A DNA stretch of 64,000 nucleotides from Mucilaginibacter sp. L294 (GTDB taxonomy: Bacteria > Bacteroidota > Bacteroidia > Sphingobacteriales > Sphingobacteriaceae), in assembly GCF_001636615.1 (NCBI RefSeq), contig NZ_LGEK01000010.1, forward strand, positions 1 through 64,000, in the 5' to 3' direction. The notes beneath the pieces are model-generated. The model was not told the origin of the DNA. It saw only the letters and a program-made list of their open reading frames with translations, and did not search any database. This document shows, one piece after another, positions 26,290 to 35,373 of this stretch. Made by a program: the position numbers and the translations under genes. How positions within the stretch are numbered: position 1 is the first letter of the stretch; the number at the start of each line of letters is the position of its first letter.

Positions 26290-28761
26290 ATGAAAAACAT
26301 TTTAAAAACAGCTTGCCTGCTGGCTGGGGTGTTTGCCAATAGCCTTGCTAACGCGCAGGCTACCAAGGCACCTGCTTACCCGCTAATTACGCACAATACC
26401 TATTTTAGCGTATGGTCGTTTACTGATGATTTGAACGAATCAACCACCCGCCATTGGACAGGCAAAAACCAGTCTTTACTTGGTTTGATAAAAGTTGATG
26501 GCGAAACATACCGCTTTATGGGTAAAGCGCCCGTTAGTTACCGCACTGTAGTGGCCGATGGCGAAACCAAACCATATACCGTAAAATTTACCGAAAGTAA
26601 ACCTGCGGATGGTTGGGAAGCTGCTGACTTTAACGATAAAAGCTGGAAAACTGGTACTGCACCTTTTGGCGACGACCCTAAAATGGTTAAAACAGTTTGG
26701 AAAAGTCGCGACCTGTGGGTACGCCGTACTTTTATCTACAATAAATCAACTCCGGTAAATAAACTGATATTGAAGCTTCACCATGATGATGACGCCGAAG
26801 TTTACTTAAACGGTGAAAAAATAAACATTAGCCCTGGTGCCAACGGCGATCTGTTACCTGTAGAAATAAAAGGAAATGTTGCAGATAAGCTAAAAAATGG
26901 CGAGAACGTACTGGCCATGCATTGCGTAAACACAGGCGGTGGCGCCTGGCTGGATGCAGGCTTTGCTGATGAACTAAAGCCGGTTACTAACCCAGACCTT
27001 AAACTGGCTAAACAAACCGGCGTTACCATCAATGCTACACAAACCATTTACACCTTTACAGCCGGTAAAACCGATTTGCAGGTAACATTTACATCGCCTT
27101 TGCTGATGGATAACCTCAACCTGCTATCAAGGCCGGTTACCTATATCAGCTACAGTGTAAAAGCTAATGATAGCAAAACGCATGATGTAAAAGTTTACTT
27201 TGGCGCATCGGCGGATCTGGCACGTACTAAACCAAACCAGCCGGTAATTGCTCAAAAATATATACAGAACCAACTATCTGTTTTAAAGGCCGGTACCAAA
27301 GAACAGCCCCTATTACAAAAGAAAGGCGATGACCTGCGGATTGATTGGGGTTACCTGTATGTAGCTGCACCGGTATCTGCAAAGGCAACACAGTTTATAA
27401 GCAATAACAGCCAGGCAATAGGTTCATTTACAGGTGCGCCAACCCCGGCTACGGTAGCTGGTGGCGAAGCCGCATTTCTGAATACTGTTATCCCCTTTGG
27501 TAAGGTTGGTAATAACGCTGTTGAGAAATTTATTGAAGTAGGCTATGATGATATCTATTCGGTACAATACTTTGGTAAAAACCTAAGGCCGTGGTGGAAT
27601 AAAGACGGTAACAAAACCATCATCGGTGAGTTAAAACAAGCCGCTACCGACTACAAAACCATCATTGCTAAATGTAAAGCGTTTGATGATGCGATGAATG
27701 TTAAAGCATCGGCAGCGGGTGGTTTAGAGTATGCCAAACTTTGCGCTATTGCTTACCGCCAGGCTATTGCTGCACATATTTTGGTACAGAGCCCTAAAGG
27801 CGAGATCCTTTGGCTATCAAAAGAAAACTTTAGCGGTGGCTTTATCAATACGGTTGATGTTACTTACCCATCGGCACCATTGTTTTTAATTTACAACCCT
27901 AAGCTTGCAGAGGGTATGCTGAATGGTATTTTCGAATTTAGCGAAACCGGTAAGTTCAAACACCCGTTTGCAGCGCACGATCTGGGTACCTATCCGTTTG
28001 CCAATGGCCAAACCTATGGCGAAGGTATGCCGGTAGAAGAATCGGGCAATATGCTGTTGCTTGTAGGCGCTATTGCAAAGGCAGAGGGCAACGCAAATTT
28101 TGCTAAAAAGCATTGGGCAACTTTAACTACCTGGACAAATTACCTGATCAAAGAAGGCCTTGACCCGGCTAACCAGCTTTGTACAGATGATTTTGCAGGC
28201 CACCTGGCACGTAACGCCAATTTATCGTTAAAAGCTATTAATGGGATAGGTGCTTACGCTATGCTGGCAGATATGCTTGGCGACAAAGCTACCGCAACAA
28301 AATACCACACCATAGCGAAGGATTTTGTTGCCAAATGGATGCAAATGGCTGATGCCGGAGACCACTACTCATTGGTATTTGAAAAGCCCGACACCTGGAG
28401 CCAGAAGTATAACCTGGTTTGGGATAAATTGTTAGGCCTTAACCTGTTCCCGAAATCGGTTTACGAGAAGGAGATCAAATACTACCTCACCAAACAAAAC
28501 GAATTTGGTTTGCCGCTTGATAGCCGCAAAACGTACACAAAATCTGACTGGATAGTATGGACAGCAACCTTAGCCGATAACGCTAACGATTTTAAAACCC
28601 TTACCGATCCAATTTATAAATATGCTACTGAAACTTCATCGCGTGTGCCTATCAGCGACTGGCACGAAACTACCGACGGAAAACAGGTTGGTTTCCAGGC
28701 GCGCAGCGTGGTTGGTGGTTATTTTATGAAGGTGCTTGAGCAGCAGTGGCTGAAGAAATAA
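26290..28761 (+). CDS. DUF5127/DUF4965/DUF1793 (glutaminase A-like) secreted protein
   Basis: An 823-aa secreted protein with a signal peptide (about 1-22, SLANAQA). It opens with YPLITHNTYFSVWSFTDDLNESTTRHWTGK, then a galactose-binding-like beta domain (about 85-230, WEAADFNDKSWKTGTAPFGD, VRRTFIYN, LHHDDDAEVYLNGE). Beta-rich and helical domains of the DUF4965/DUF1793 type follow (AHDLGTYPFANGQTYGEGMPVEESGNMLLL, SQKYNLVWDKLLGLNLFP, DSRKTYTKSDWIVWTATL, RSVVGGYFMKVL). The fungal relatives are called glutaminase A, but location in a mannan locus suggests a glycosidase-like role here. The reaction is not known. Confidence 0.85.
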   Translation: MKNILKTACLLAGVFANSLANAQATKAPAYPLITHNTYFSVWSFTDDLNESTTRHWTGKNQSLLGLIKVDGETYRFMGKAPVSYRTVVADGETKPYTVKFTESKPADGWEAADFNDKSWKTGTAPFGDDPKMVKTVWKSRDLWVRRTFIYNKSTPVNKLILKLHHDDDAEVYLNGEKINISPGANGDLLPVEIKGNVADKLKNGENVLAMHCVNTGGGAWLDAGFADELKPVTNPDLKLAKQTGVTINATQTIYTFTAGKTDLQVTFTSPLLMDNLNLLSRPVTYISYSVKANDSKTHDVKVYFGASADLARTKPNQPVIAQKYIQNQLSVLKAGTKEQPLLQKKGDDLRIDWGYLYVAAPVSAKATQFISNNSQAIGSFTGAPTPATVAGGEAAFLNTVIPFGKVGNNAVEKFIEVGYDDIYSVQYFGKNLRPWWNKDGNKTIIGELKQAATDYKTIIAKCKAFDDAMNVKASAAGGLEYAKLCAIAYRQAIAAHILVQSPKGEILWLSKENFSGGFINTVDVTYPSAPLFLIYNPKLAEGMLNGIFEFSETGKFKHPFAAHDLGTYPFANGQTYGEGMPVEESGNMLLLVGAIAKAEGNANFAKKHWATLTTWTNYLIKEGLDPANQLCTDDFAGHLARNANLSLKAINGIGAYAMLADMLGDKATATKYHTIAKDFVAKWMQMADAGDHYSLVFEKPDTWSQKYNLVWDKLLGLNLFPKSVYEKEIKYYLTKQNEFGLPLDSRKTYTKSDWIVWTATLADNANDFKTLTDPIYKYATETSSRVPISDWHETTDGKQVGFQARSVVGGYFMKVLEQQWLKK

Positions 28762-29131
28762 AAGAAAATCCTCCAATAAATCAATAATAAGAAAAGCCCG
28801 GACGCCATTACAGCGCCGGGCTTTCTAATTAACTCACACACAGATCTATCAATTAGGACTATTACAGGCTTTTTTTACAGCCTCATAATTATTGATATCA
28901 ACCTTTTTTGATATTGAGCACAATATGAGGGTTTTAGCTAATCGATTTTAGCGTACCGAGTGAGCAGTGTATTTAAGTTAGCGAACGGGCGTTCGCACCG
29001 AGATAAACAATTTATTAAAACCAGGTACCTTAAATTTGTTAGGTTTTTAATGCCTATGAAATGGTTTTAAATATTAAAATAACTTTATTTAAATATTAAC
29101 GTTACAGTAACTTAATATTTAATAAGATCAA
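28762..29131. other. Intergenic region downstream of the mannan locus
   Basis: A 370-bp AT-rich gap. It holds a hairpin terminator at 28793-28824, a perfect 7+7 palindrome GCGAACG/CGTTCGC at 28981-28996 that could be an operator, and otherwise no recognisable gene. Confidence 0.5.
28793..28824 (+). terminator. Hairpin terminator at the end of the mannan locus
   Basis: AAAGCCCGG (28793-28801) pairs with CCGGGCTTT (28816-28824), and CGC/GCG extends the stem past a bulge. It lies 31 bp after the DUF4965 stop codon. The T-run is only three bases, so efficiency is uncertain. Confidence 0.65.
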
Positions 29132-29926
29132 TTGAAGAAAGTACTCGCCCTGTTTTTTTGCATTTCCTGGATTGCCACTCACGCACAATTTGTTGATACT
29201 GCTAAAAAAGATACCACAAAAATAGATTCGACCAGCATATTGGCCCTGCCCGATACCGTTCGCCACCTGGAAAGTAAAGCGGCATCATACATTGCACCGG
29301 CTGTATTTGTTACCTATGGGGTACTATCATTAAAGGTAAAAGCTATCCGGAATGTAGACATTAATGTATATAACGACCTGATGGAGGATCACCCCAACTT
29401 TAATTATCATATCGAAAATTACCTGCAGTATGCCCCTGCGGTAATGGTGTATGGCTTGAATTTGGCAGGGATACATGGAAAAAATACGTTTATAGACCGC
29501 ACGGTATTGTACGGTATGTCTGAAGGGATCATGGCGTTAACTACCTTTTCGCTTAAAAAGGTAACCCACCGGCTCAGGCCCGATGGCTCTAACAGGTATT
29601 CGTTCCCCTCGGGCCATACCGGTAATGCCTTTGCTGCTGCCGAATTTATGGCGCAGGAGTATAGCGAAAAATCGCCGTGGTATGGTATTGCAGGTTATTC
29701 GTTTGCTACTGCCACCGCCATATTGCGCGTTTACAACCGCGACCACTGGTTTAGCGATATCATAGCAGGGGCGGGGTTCGGTATATTGTCTACCAAGGCG
29801 GCTTATCTTATCTATCCTTTATTCAGGAATAAACTATTCCACGATAAAAAATCCAACAAAACCACATCGCTGATGCCAAGTTTTGAGAATGGTACTATTG
29901 GCTTTGCTTTTACAAAACAATTATAG
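29132..29926 (+). CDS. PAP2-family membrane phosphatase
   Basis: A 264-aa protein starting with TTG; no in-frame ATG keeps the signal peptide (MKKVLALFFCISWIATHA). All three PAP2 motifs are present: KKVTHRLRP, the PSGHTGNAF box with catalytic His, and YNRDHWFSD-x-x-x-G. Members dephosphorylate lipid pyrophosphates or phosphatidates in the envelope. In Bacteroidota they often serve undecaprenyl or lipid A phosphate removal; which applies here is not known. It converges on hmp with a strong shared terminator. Confidence 0.9.
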   Translation: MKKVLALFFCISWIATHAQFVDTAKKDTTKIDSTSILALPDTVRHLESKAASYIAPAVFVTYGVLSLKVKAIRNVDINVYNDLMEDHPNFNYHIENYLQYAPAVMVYGLNLAGIHGKNTFIDRTVLYGMSEGIMALTTFSLKKVTHRLRPDGSNRYSFPSGHTGNAFAAAEFMAQEYSEKSPWYGIAGYSFATATAILRVYNRDHWFSDIIAGAGFGILSTKAAYLIYPLFRNKLFHDKKSNKTTSLMPSFENGTIGFAFTKQL

Positions 29927-29941
29927 TTTGTGGTTTTATAA

Positions 29942-29975
29942 CAAGCAATCCCCTAAGTTTTTAGGGGATTGCTTG
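29942..29975. terminator. Bidirectional terminator between PAP2 and hmp
   Basis: A perfect 15-bp inverted repeat (29942-29956 with 29961-29975) closes on a GTTT loop. It lies between two converging genes, 15 bp after the PAP2 stop codon. Flanking sequence is AT-rich on both sides. Confidence 0.75.
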
Positions 29976-29986
29976 AATTATTAAAT

Positions 29987-31198
29987 TCAGTTTAATTGCA
30001 GTGTTTGCGGGCCAAATTCTTCAAACAGGATCCGCTTGGTATCAACTCCCATTTGCTTCAGATCGGCCACTTGTTTTACGATGAACGGAGAGGGGCCGCA
30101 AACGTAATAAAGTGTATTGCCGGTATGCTCCAGGTTGGCAATAGAGTGGATATCCAGGAAGCCGGTCCTCACACCCGCGTTTGCATCCTCGGTTGTTGTG
30201 TGGTCATAAAAAATATGTTGTTCAATAGTTTCGTGGTTGTTTACAAGTAAATCTATTGAATCTTTAAACGCGTGCACCGAGCGGTTTCTGCAACCATGAA
30301 GCCAGGTTACAGGATGCCCTGTTTGCTTTTTTGCCACATGCTGTATCATGCTGATAAAGGGTGTTTGCCCCACACCACCGCTGATAAACATAATGGGACT
30401 ATCAATTTCATCGGGCACAACAAAATTACCTGCAGGGGCGGTTAGCTCCACTTCCGATCCAATTTCGATATGGTCATGCAGGCGATTACTGATCATGCCG
30501 TTTGTATCGATACCTGCCCCGGTTTCGCGTTTAACTGATATACGGTAGTATTCTTCATTTGGGGCGCATGATATACTGTATTGCCTGATCTGGTCTAAAT
30601 TTAACGAAGGAAGGAAGGTTTTTAGACTGATAAACTGCCCGGGTTTATGCAAAGAAACTTTCCCGTTATCTGAAGGGTAAAAATAAAATGAACTTATCTC
30701 TGCCGATTCGGCCACCTTTTTACGTATGGTGAACTTTCTCCAACCGTTCCAGCCGTTTGCTTGATTTAGCTGTTGTTGGTATATGGTAGCTTCGTGGCCT
30801 GCCATTAGCGCCGCAAGCTGGTTGTAAGCGGCTGTCCAGGCGTCAATTATCGCGGGTGTTGCTTTATCCCCTAAAAGCTCGCTGATGGACGCTATCAGGT
30901 GCTCACCAACAATCTGGTATTGCCCGGGTTTAATATCAAGGCTGGTGTGCTTATGCCCAATACGGTCAACAACAGGTAGCAAAACGGTGGGGTCTGCAAT
31001 GTTTTCGGCATAAGCCAACACGGCAAAAGCCAATGCATTTTGCTGCTTACCTTGTTTTTGGTTCCCCATGTTAAATATGTTCTTCAATTCGGGGTTATGC
31101 TCAAACATCCTTTTATAAAAATGTGTGGTTAATGCCACGCCGCTCTCTTTTAAAATTGGCACAGTGGCCAGTATGATCTGTTTTTGTTCTGGTGTCAT
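29987..31198 (-). CDS. hmp: Flavohemoprotein (nitric oxide dioxygenase)
   Basis: A 403-aa protein with the three Hmp parts in order: globin (1-about 140, proximal His in IGHKHTSLDIKPGQYQIVGEHL), FAD-binding (about 155-255, RQYSISCAP) and NAD-binding (about 260-400, FISGGVGQTPFISM, YYVCGPSPFIVKQV). Length and order match E. coli Hmp. It oxidises NO to nitrate using O2 and NADH in the cytoplasm. A -7 box and a long perfect palindrome lie upstream and suggest tight repression relieved by NO. Confidence 0.96.
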   Translation of the reverse strand: MTPEQKQIILATVPILKESGVALTTHFYKRMFEHNPELKNIFNMGNQKQGKQQNALAFAVLAYAENIADPTVLLPVVDRIGHKHTSLDIKPGQYQIVGEHLIASISELLGDKATPAIIDAWTAAYNQLAALMAGHEATIYQQQLNQANGWNGWRKFTIRKKVAESAEISSFYFYPSDNGKVSLHKPGQFISLKTFLPSLNLDQIRQYSISCAPNEEYYRISVKRETGAGIDTNGMISNRLHDHIEIGSEVELTAPAGNFVVPDEIDSPIMFISGGVGQTPFISMIQHVAKKQTGHPVTWLHGCRNRSVHAFKDSIDLLVNNHETIEQHIFYDHTTTEDANAGVRTGFLDIHSIANLEHTGNTLYYVCGPSPFIVKQVADLKQMGVDTKRILFEEFGPQTLQLN

Positions 31199-31258
31199 AA
31201 TAATATATTAATACCTTTTTATCTTTTAATTATTCCAATGTTTTGTTTGTCGACACAG

Positions 31259-31309
31259 CAAATCTACGATAAATAATAAAAGATAAAAACATCTTTTATT
31301 ATTTATCGT
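31259..31309 (-). promoter_or_regulatory. hmp promoter with 19-bp perfect inverted repeat
   Basis: On the minus strand TAGATTTG (31259-31266) matches TAnnTTTG. Abutting it upstream, 31266-31284 and 31291-31309 are perfect 19-nt inverted copies with a 6-nt spacer; the inner half-sites read AAAGAT/ATCTTT. The palindrome would cover the -33 region of the hmp promoter. The AAGAT/ATCTT core resembles half-sites of NO-responsive Rrf2/NsrR repressors, but spacing differs and the regulator is not in the window. Confidence 0.7.
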
Positions 31310-31366
31310 GTTAATCAGGTCAACGGTGATGGGGTAAAAGGAATATGATAGTTAAGCGTATCCGCT

Positions 31367-32101
31367 TTATTTATCCATTAAATGGCGAAGGTATAACGCC
31401 GGGTTGTCCAGGAACGATTTGGTAAGTTGAAAATGTTCGGTATCCTCATAGCTGGTTTCGACCACGCCATCTTCATTAAACTGGCATATGGTAGCCCCGG
31501 GGTAACAAATAAGCATGGGGGAGTGGGTAGCTATCAGGAACTGTGCCCGGCCGCTTTGTTCGAGCTGATGTATTACCGATATAAAAGCGAGGATACGGGC
31601 AGGGGACAGGGCAGCCTCGGGCTCATCGAGGATGTAAATACCGTTATCAAAGTGGTTGTTAAATAATGAAAGGAAAGATTCGCCGTGCGACTGCTCATGT
31701 AAAGACTTACCGCCATAAGCGTTTAAAATACGTCTGTTGTCCACGGCCAGTTCATCTATATACGATGCGAAATTAAAAAAGCTTTCGGCCCGCATAAAAA
31801 AGCCCTCATTTATTCTGCGCGGGGTCCATGATAGCTGTATGTGTTGCGCCAGGGCCGATTCATAACCCTCAAACCTATACCCGGTGTTAAGGTTATGGTT
31901 GCCACCGCGCAGGCTAAAACCGCACTGTTCGGCAATGCCTTCAAGCAGGGTAGATTTACCCGAACCATTTTCGCCCACAAAAAAGGTGACGTTACTTTTT
32001 AGAGCGAGTTGTAAGCCATTGTTAAGGCTCGGTATATTTTGCAGGTAACCGTTCCCCTGCAACGGAGGTAGCGATACCCTGGATAAAAATGGCATGGGCA
32101 A
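31367..32101 (-). CDS. AAA-family ATPase (ABC-type, predicted ATP-binding protein)
   Basis: A 244-aa soluble ATPase. Walker A is FFVGENGSGKSTLLEGI (about 35-50). An ABC-like signature region (SLHEQSHGESFLSLF) precedes Walker B ILDEPEAALSP. A switch His follows in ATHSP, and the C-terminal part has the AAA_21/SMC-like arrangement. Such stand-alone proteins are often annotated as predicted ATPases; the partner is unknown. It is 168 bp upstream of hmp on the same strand with the operator between, so it is probably separately transcribed. Confidence 0.85.
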   Translation of the reverse strand: MPMPFLSRVSLPPLQGNGYLQNIPSLNNGLQLALKSNVTFFVGENGSGKSTLLEGIAEQCGFSLRGGNHNLNTGYRFEGYESALAQHIQLSWTPRRINEGFFMRAESFFNFASYIDELAVDNRRILNAYGGKSLHEQSHGESFLSLFNNHFDNGIYILDEPEAALSPARILAFISVIHQLEQSGRAQFLIATHSPMLICYPGATICQFNEDGVVETSYEDTEHFQLTKSFLDNPALYLRHLMDK

Positions 32102-32331
32102 TTGTTTTAAAACGAACTTACAACTCTTATCCTGGTTTTAAAAATCCGGGTGCAGTTTGACGGATTGGATAAAAAAATGCCGAACGATAGTTTAAAGGTA
32201 ATGCTGACCGCCGGGTGGACAGTTACAAAACCGGTCGCGCCATTATCCATATATACTGGGCGCCAGAATAATTGATGCCAGCGTAAGCTATTGGTAAAAG
32301 AACTCGCCGGGTAATTGATTAGCTATACAAG
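32102..32331. other. Intergenic boundary of AT-rich block, no gene seen
   Basis: 230 bp with no supportable ORF or hairpin terminator. It marks the transition from the ATPase to the AT-richer 32.3-35.2 kb gene block. Confidence 0.4.
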
Positions 32332-33348
32332 TTATTTCTGGCCCTCCTCACCTTTAAAGTCACTTATGGTCTTTCCATCATAACGATGCACCCCATCAAA
32401 TGTGCCAAACCAAATACTTCCATCAAAAGTCTCTAAGATCCCGAATATCATTCCTTTATTTGTTATTTCGGTTACTGTTGGCTTTTTATCAGACAAATAC
32501 TTTCCGTCAAATCGGGAAAGCGCCCAGGCTTGGCTATTACCAATTTCTGAATTAACCCAAGCCGGGCTATTAGCGCTTTCTGAGCTGGTCCAAATGTTGC
32601 CTTTTTTATCTTCTATTATATGACCAACAAACTTCTGTATAAAATTGGTAAATGTACTGCCGTCATAACGCCAAAGGCCATCAGCTCCCCCCAGCCAGAT
32701 ATTGCCCTTTTTATCTTCAATTATCGAACGAACATTCGAAAAAGATTTACCCTCATGGGTGAAAACATTAAATTTCTTTCCATCATACACGAAGATATTG
32801 CCTGTTGTAGCAACCCAAAACTTGCCTGTTTTATCTTCAATAACAGAATTAACATTGTTATTGGAAAGCCCGTCTTTTGCTGTAAAATTTCGAAATGATT
32901 TGCCATCGTAACGACTTGCTCCGAACCAAATATTGCCGGTTTTATCTTCATAAATACAAGTAACGCTGTTTCCGGCAAGTCCATCTTTAGTTGTGAAATT
33001 TTGAAATGATTTCCCATCATAACGATAAACACCTGAGCCGATAGAACCGAACCACAAGTTGCCTTTACTATCTTCTAAAACAGAAAAGAAGCGGGCCGAA
33101 CTCACTTTACTTGTAATATTGGTAAAAGACTTTCCATCGTATCGGAAAATGCCGTCAAATGCAGCAATCCAAATATTGCCCTTTCTATCTTGTATGATAT
33201 TTCGAGTGATGCTTTGAGGCCCGTGGGAGGTAATTACTCCTTTGTTTTCGGAATTGATCATAATTTTTTTTCCTTCTGTTTGGTTTTGTCTACAGGAAGT
33301 GCAAAAAACAACCATCAGGAACAAAGCATATACGTGTACGTATTTCAT
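32332..33348 (-). CDS. Two-component-regulator-type propeller repeat lipoprotein
   Basis: A 338-aa lipoprotein (lipobox CTSC at about 16-19). At least six tandem repeats follow the pattern IxEDKxGNIWxG...RYDGKSFxNFT, the Reg_prop blades found in the periplasmic sensor part of Bacteroidota hybrid two-component systems. Here there is no TM, kinase or Y_Y_Y domain, so it is a free-standing secreted propeller. It may bind a ligand for the membrane-anchored regulator at 35374, but this is a guess from proximity. It is clearly AT-richer than genes left of 32 kb. Confidence 0.8.
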   Translation of the reverse strand: MKYVHVYALFLMVVFCTSCRQNQTEGKKIMINSENKGVITSHGPQSITRNIIQDRKGNIWIAAFDGIFRYDGKSFTNITSKVSSARFFSVLEDSKGNLWFGSIGSGVYRYDGKSFQNFTTKDGLAGNSVTCIYEDKTGNIWFGASRYDGKSFRNFTAKDGLSNNNVNSVIEDKTGKFWVATTGNIFVYDGKKFNVFTHEGKSFSNVRSIIEDKKGNIWLGGADGLWRYDGSTFTNFIQKFVGHIIEDKKGNIWTSSESANSPAWVNSEIGNSQAWALSRFDGKYLSDKKPTVTEITNKGMIFGILETFDGSIWFGTFDGVHRYDGKTISDFKGEEGQK

Positions 33349-33392
33349 AATTTCTTAATTAATAGGAATTTCAAAAACCTAAATTCAGACGT

Positions 33393-34046
33393 TTATTTTT
33401 TTGCTACGATCTTCATATCGAATTCAACGGAATCCGACATAGTTTGATTGGCTAAATTATCATAGAACTTTGCTGATTTATATCGGACATCCCATTTTGT
33501 TCGATCAATGGTTAGCCTGGCACTCGCTTTGGCAATTCCGCCCTTAAGCTCTATTTTGGCCGGAAAAGTTACTGGGTGTGTGATACCTTTAATTGTTAGG
33601 TTTGCTGTAACTTTTTTATTATCACCACTTATTGATGCAGCCCGGGTAATTACGATTGTTGAAAAAGGGAATTTTTCAACTTCAAAAAAATCAGCATTCT
33701 TTAAGTGATTAACAAGTTTATTATCACTCCCATGGTTTTTGTCTTCAATTGTATTCATGTCGATTTCAACTGTACCACTCATAAGTTGACCGTTTTCAAT
33801 CATCAATTCTCCTTTTGATATATTTACGTACCCTGTTTGAGTGTTTAAACCATTTAGACTAGAACCTTTCCATGTTACAACACTTTCCTTTGTATCTATT
33901 ATAATATATTTTTCATTCCCAACATGTAAGGATAAGGAACTCGCTGATGCATTGTTTTTATTCTCCTTTTTTAAAGATCCACCACAACCGAAGACCAAAG
34001 GAGCGATAATTAAAATTAAGTAAGTGACGGATAGCTTGTTGTTCAT
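33393..34046 (-). CDS. YceI-family lipoprotein
   Basis: About 217 aa from the ATG at 34046, which gives a proper lipoprotein signal with lipobox VFGC. An upstream ATG at 34085 would place 13 polar residues before it. The YceI lipocalin-like barrel is seen in VDTKESVVTWKGSSLNG, GQLMSGTVEIDMNTIEDKN, LKNADFFEVEKFPFSTIVIT, and VTANLTIKGITHPVTFPAKI. YceI proteins bind isoprenoid-like lipids in a cavity. Same strand and AT-rich composition as its neighbours. Confidence 0.92.
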   Translation of the reverse strand: MNNKLSVTYLILIIAPLVFGCGGSLKKENKNNASASSLSLHVGNEKYIIIDTKESVVTWKGSSLNGLNTQTGYVNISKGELMIENGQLMSGTVEIDMNTIEDKNHGSDNKLVNHLKNADFFEVEKFPFSTIVITRAASISGDNKKVTANLTIKGITHPVTFPAKIELKGGIAKASARLTIDRTKWDVRYKSAKFYDNLANQTMSDSVEFDMKIVAKK

Positions 34047-34132
34047 ACTACTGCAGAAATTATATTGATTAATAATAATTGACAAATGATTTTGAACTCA
34101 GCAATACACATTATTTCTGAGTTTGGATTTTT

Positions 34133-35224
34133 TTAACATCCTTTATTTGGTATGACATAAATTACGTTGCCTGAAACAGATAAATTGAAGCCATAATTTT
34201 CTATAGCAGGAAGTAACAGTTTTCCCCATGTTTTGCCCATGTCAGATGACCGGAATATACCATCTGAGCGGCCGCATATTAAATATTTACCCATTTGTTT
34301 AATTGATAAAATATCCGATGAAGATTTAAGTAAGCCTGTTTTTTTCATTAATAAACTGCTCCAGGAAGGTTGAAGTTCTTCGCCTATGGCATTCCAGGTT
34401 TTTCCACTATCCAGTGAAATATGCATGCTGTTTGTTTGGGTTATTGTGTTGTAGATTATAGCAGCAAATCCTCCGTCTATCCGTTCCACAGCGATGCCAA
34501 GCCCACCTTCACTAATCACACGATCCCAGTTTTGACCATCATCGGTCGATCTTAATATTCCATTTTTGCTGGTAGTCAGCAGTACACCGTTTGACTCTAC
34601 CAATTGCATTCTACCGTCTCCAACATGCAATTGTTTCCAGGTTTTTCCACTGTTAGTTGATCTAAAAAGGCCGTTGTTGGAGCCAATGAGAACTGTGCCT
34701 TTGGCAGTTTCAAAAACGGTGCGAACTTCTCTCTCTTTATAATTCTTGTACATCCAATCCATCGTTCTGTCTATGCGTACGGCTTGCTCTTGAAAATCCG
34801 TGTACATAGGTGACCAATTATTCGTTCCGTTTATTTTTTGTAAAAATTGACCCCTGATATCATATGCAAGTATCCCATTCTTGCCAGGGGTAATGTTGCG
34901 TTGTTTACCAGGGAAAATTTCTTTTGTCCAAAAAGGAGTTGTGGAATTTGGTTCACTGTGATAAACCCCATTTCCAGCTCGTAAATATAGCCCACGGTCA
35001 TTTGCAAATAAACCATCTCTCCACACACCTTCTCTCTGCAATTTTTCAGGCAATCCTTCGCTAATGTCCTGCCATGTTTGTCCGCCATCAGTGGATTTAA
35101 AAATGATGTTGACAATCGCCGATGATTTGCCTTCTTTTATTGGTTTCTTTTCTTTTAGTACAAAAGAATTTAGCAGAAATAATACCAGGAAGATAGCCGG
35201 AACAAATACAAATAATCTTTTCAT
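34133..35224 (-). CDS. BNR/sortilin-like beta-propeller secreted protein
   Basis: A 363-aa protein with an N-terminal hydrophobic export segment (about 1-23) and repeated Asp-box motifs: STDGGQTWQD, STNSGKTWKQL, STDDGQNWDRV, SLDSGKTWNAI, SSDMGKTWGKL. These S-x-D-x-G-x-T-W repeats form a propeller like sialidase/VPS10/YCF48 proteins. No sialidase active-site arginine set is evident, so enzymatic activity is unlikely. It diverges from the membrane-anchored winged-helix gene, suggesting shared control. Confidence 0.8.
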   Translation of the reverse strand: MKRLFVFVPAIFLVLFLLNSFVLKEKKPIKEGKSSAIVNIIFKSTDGGQTWQDISEGLPEKLQREGVWRDGLFANDRGLYLRAGNGVYHSEPNSTTPFWTKEIFPGKQRNITPGKNGILAYDIRGQFLQKINGTNNWSPMYTDFQEQAVRIDRTMDWMYKNYKEREVRTVFETAKGTVLIGSNNGLFRSTNSGKTWKQLHVGDGRMQLVESNGVLLTTSKNGILRSTDDGQNWDRVISEGGLGIAVERIDGGFAAIIYNTITQTNSMHISLDSGKTWNAIGEELQPSWSSLLMKKTGLLKSSSDILSIKQMGKYLICGRSDGIFRSSDMGKTWGKLLLPAIENYGFNLSVSGNVIYVIPNKGC

Positions 35225-35373
35225 CTTTCAAAATTTTAAGTAAAACATATGTTTCATAATCTATTTTATGATCCTATCAGAATTGATGCAGCAAAATTAC
35301 TTTGATATATTTCAGCGAGGAGAGCTTGAATTGTAAATAAAAATGTAAACTTTGTAAATAAAATCTTGACACT

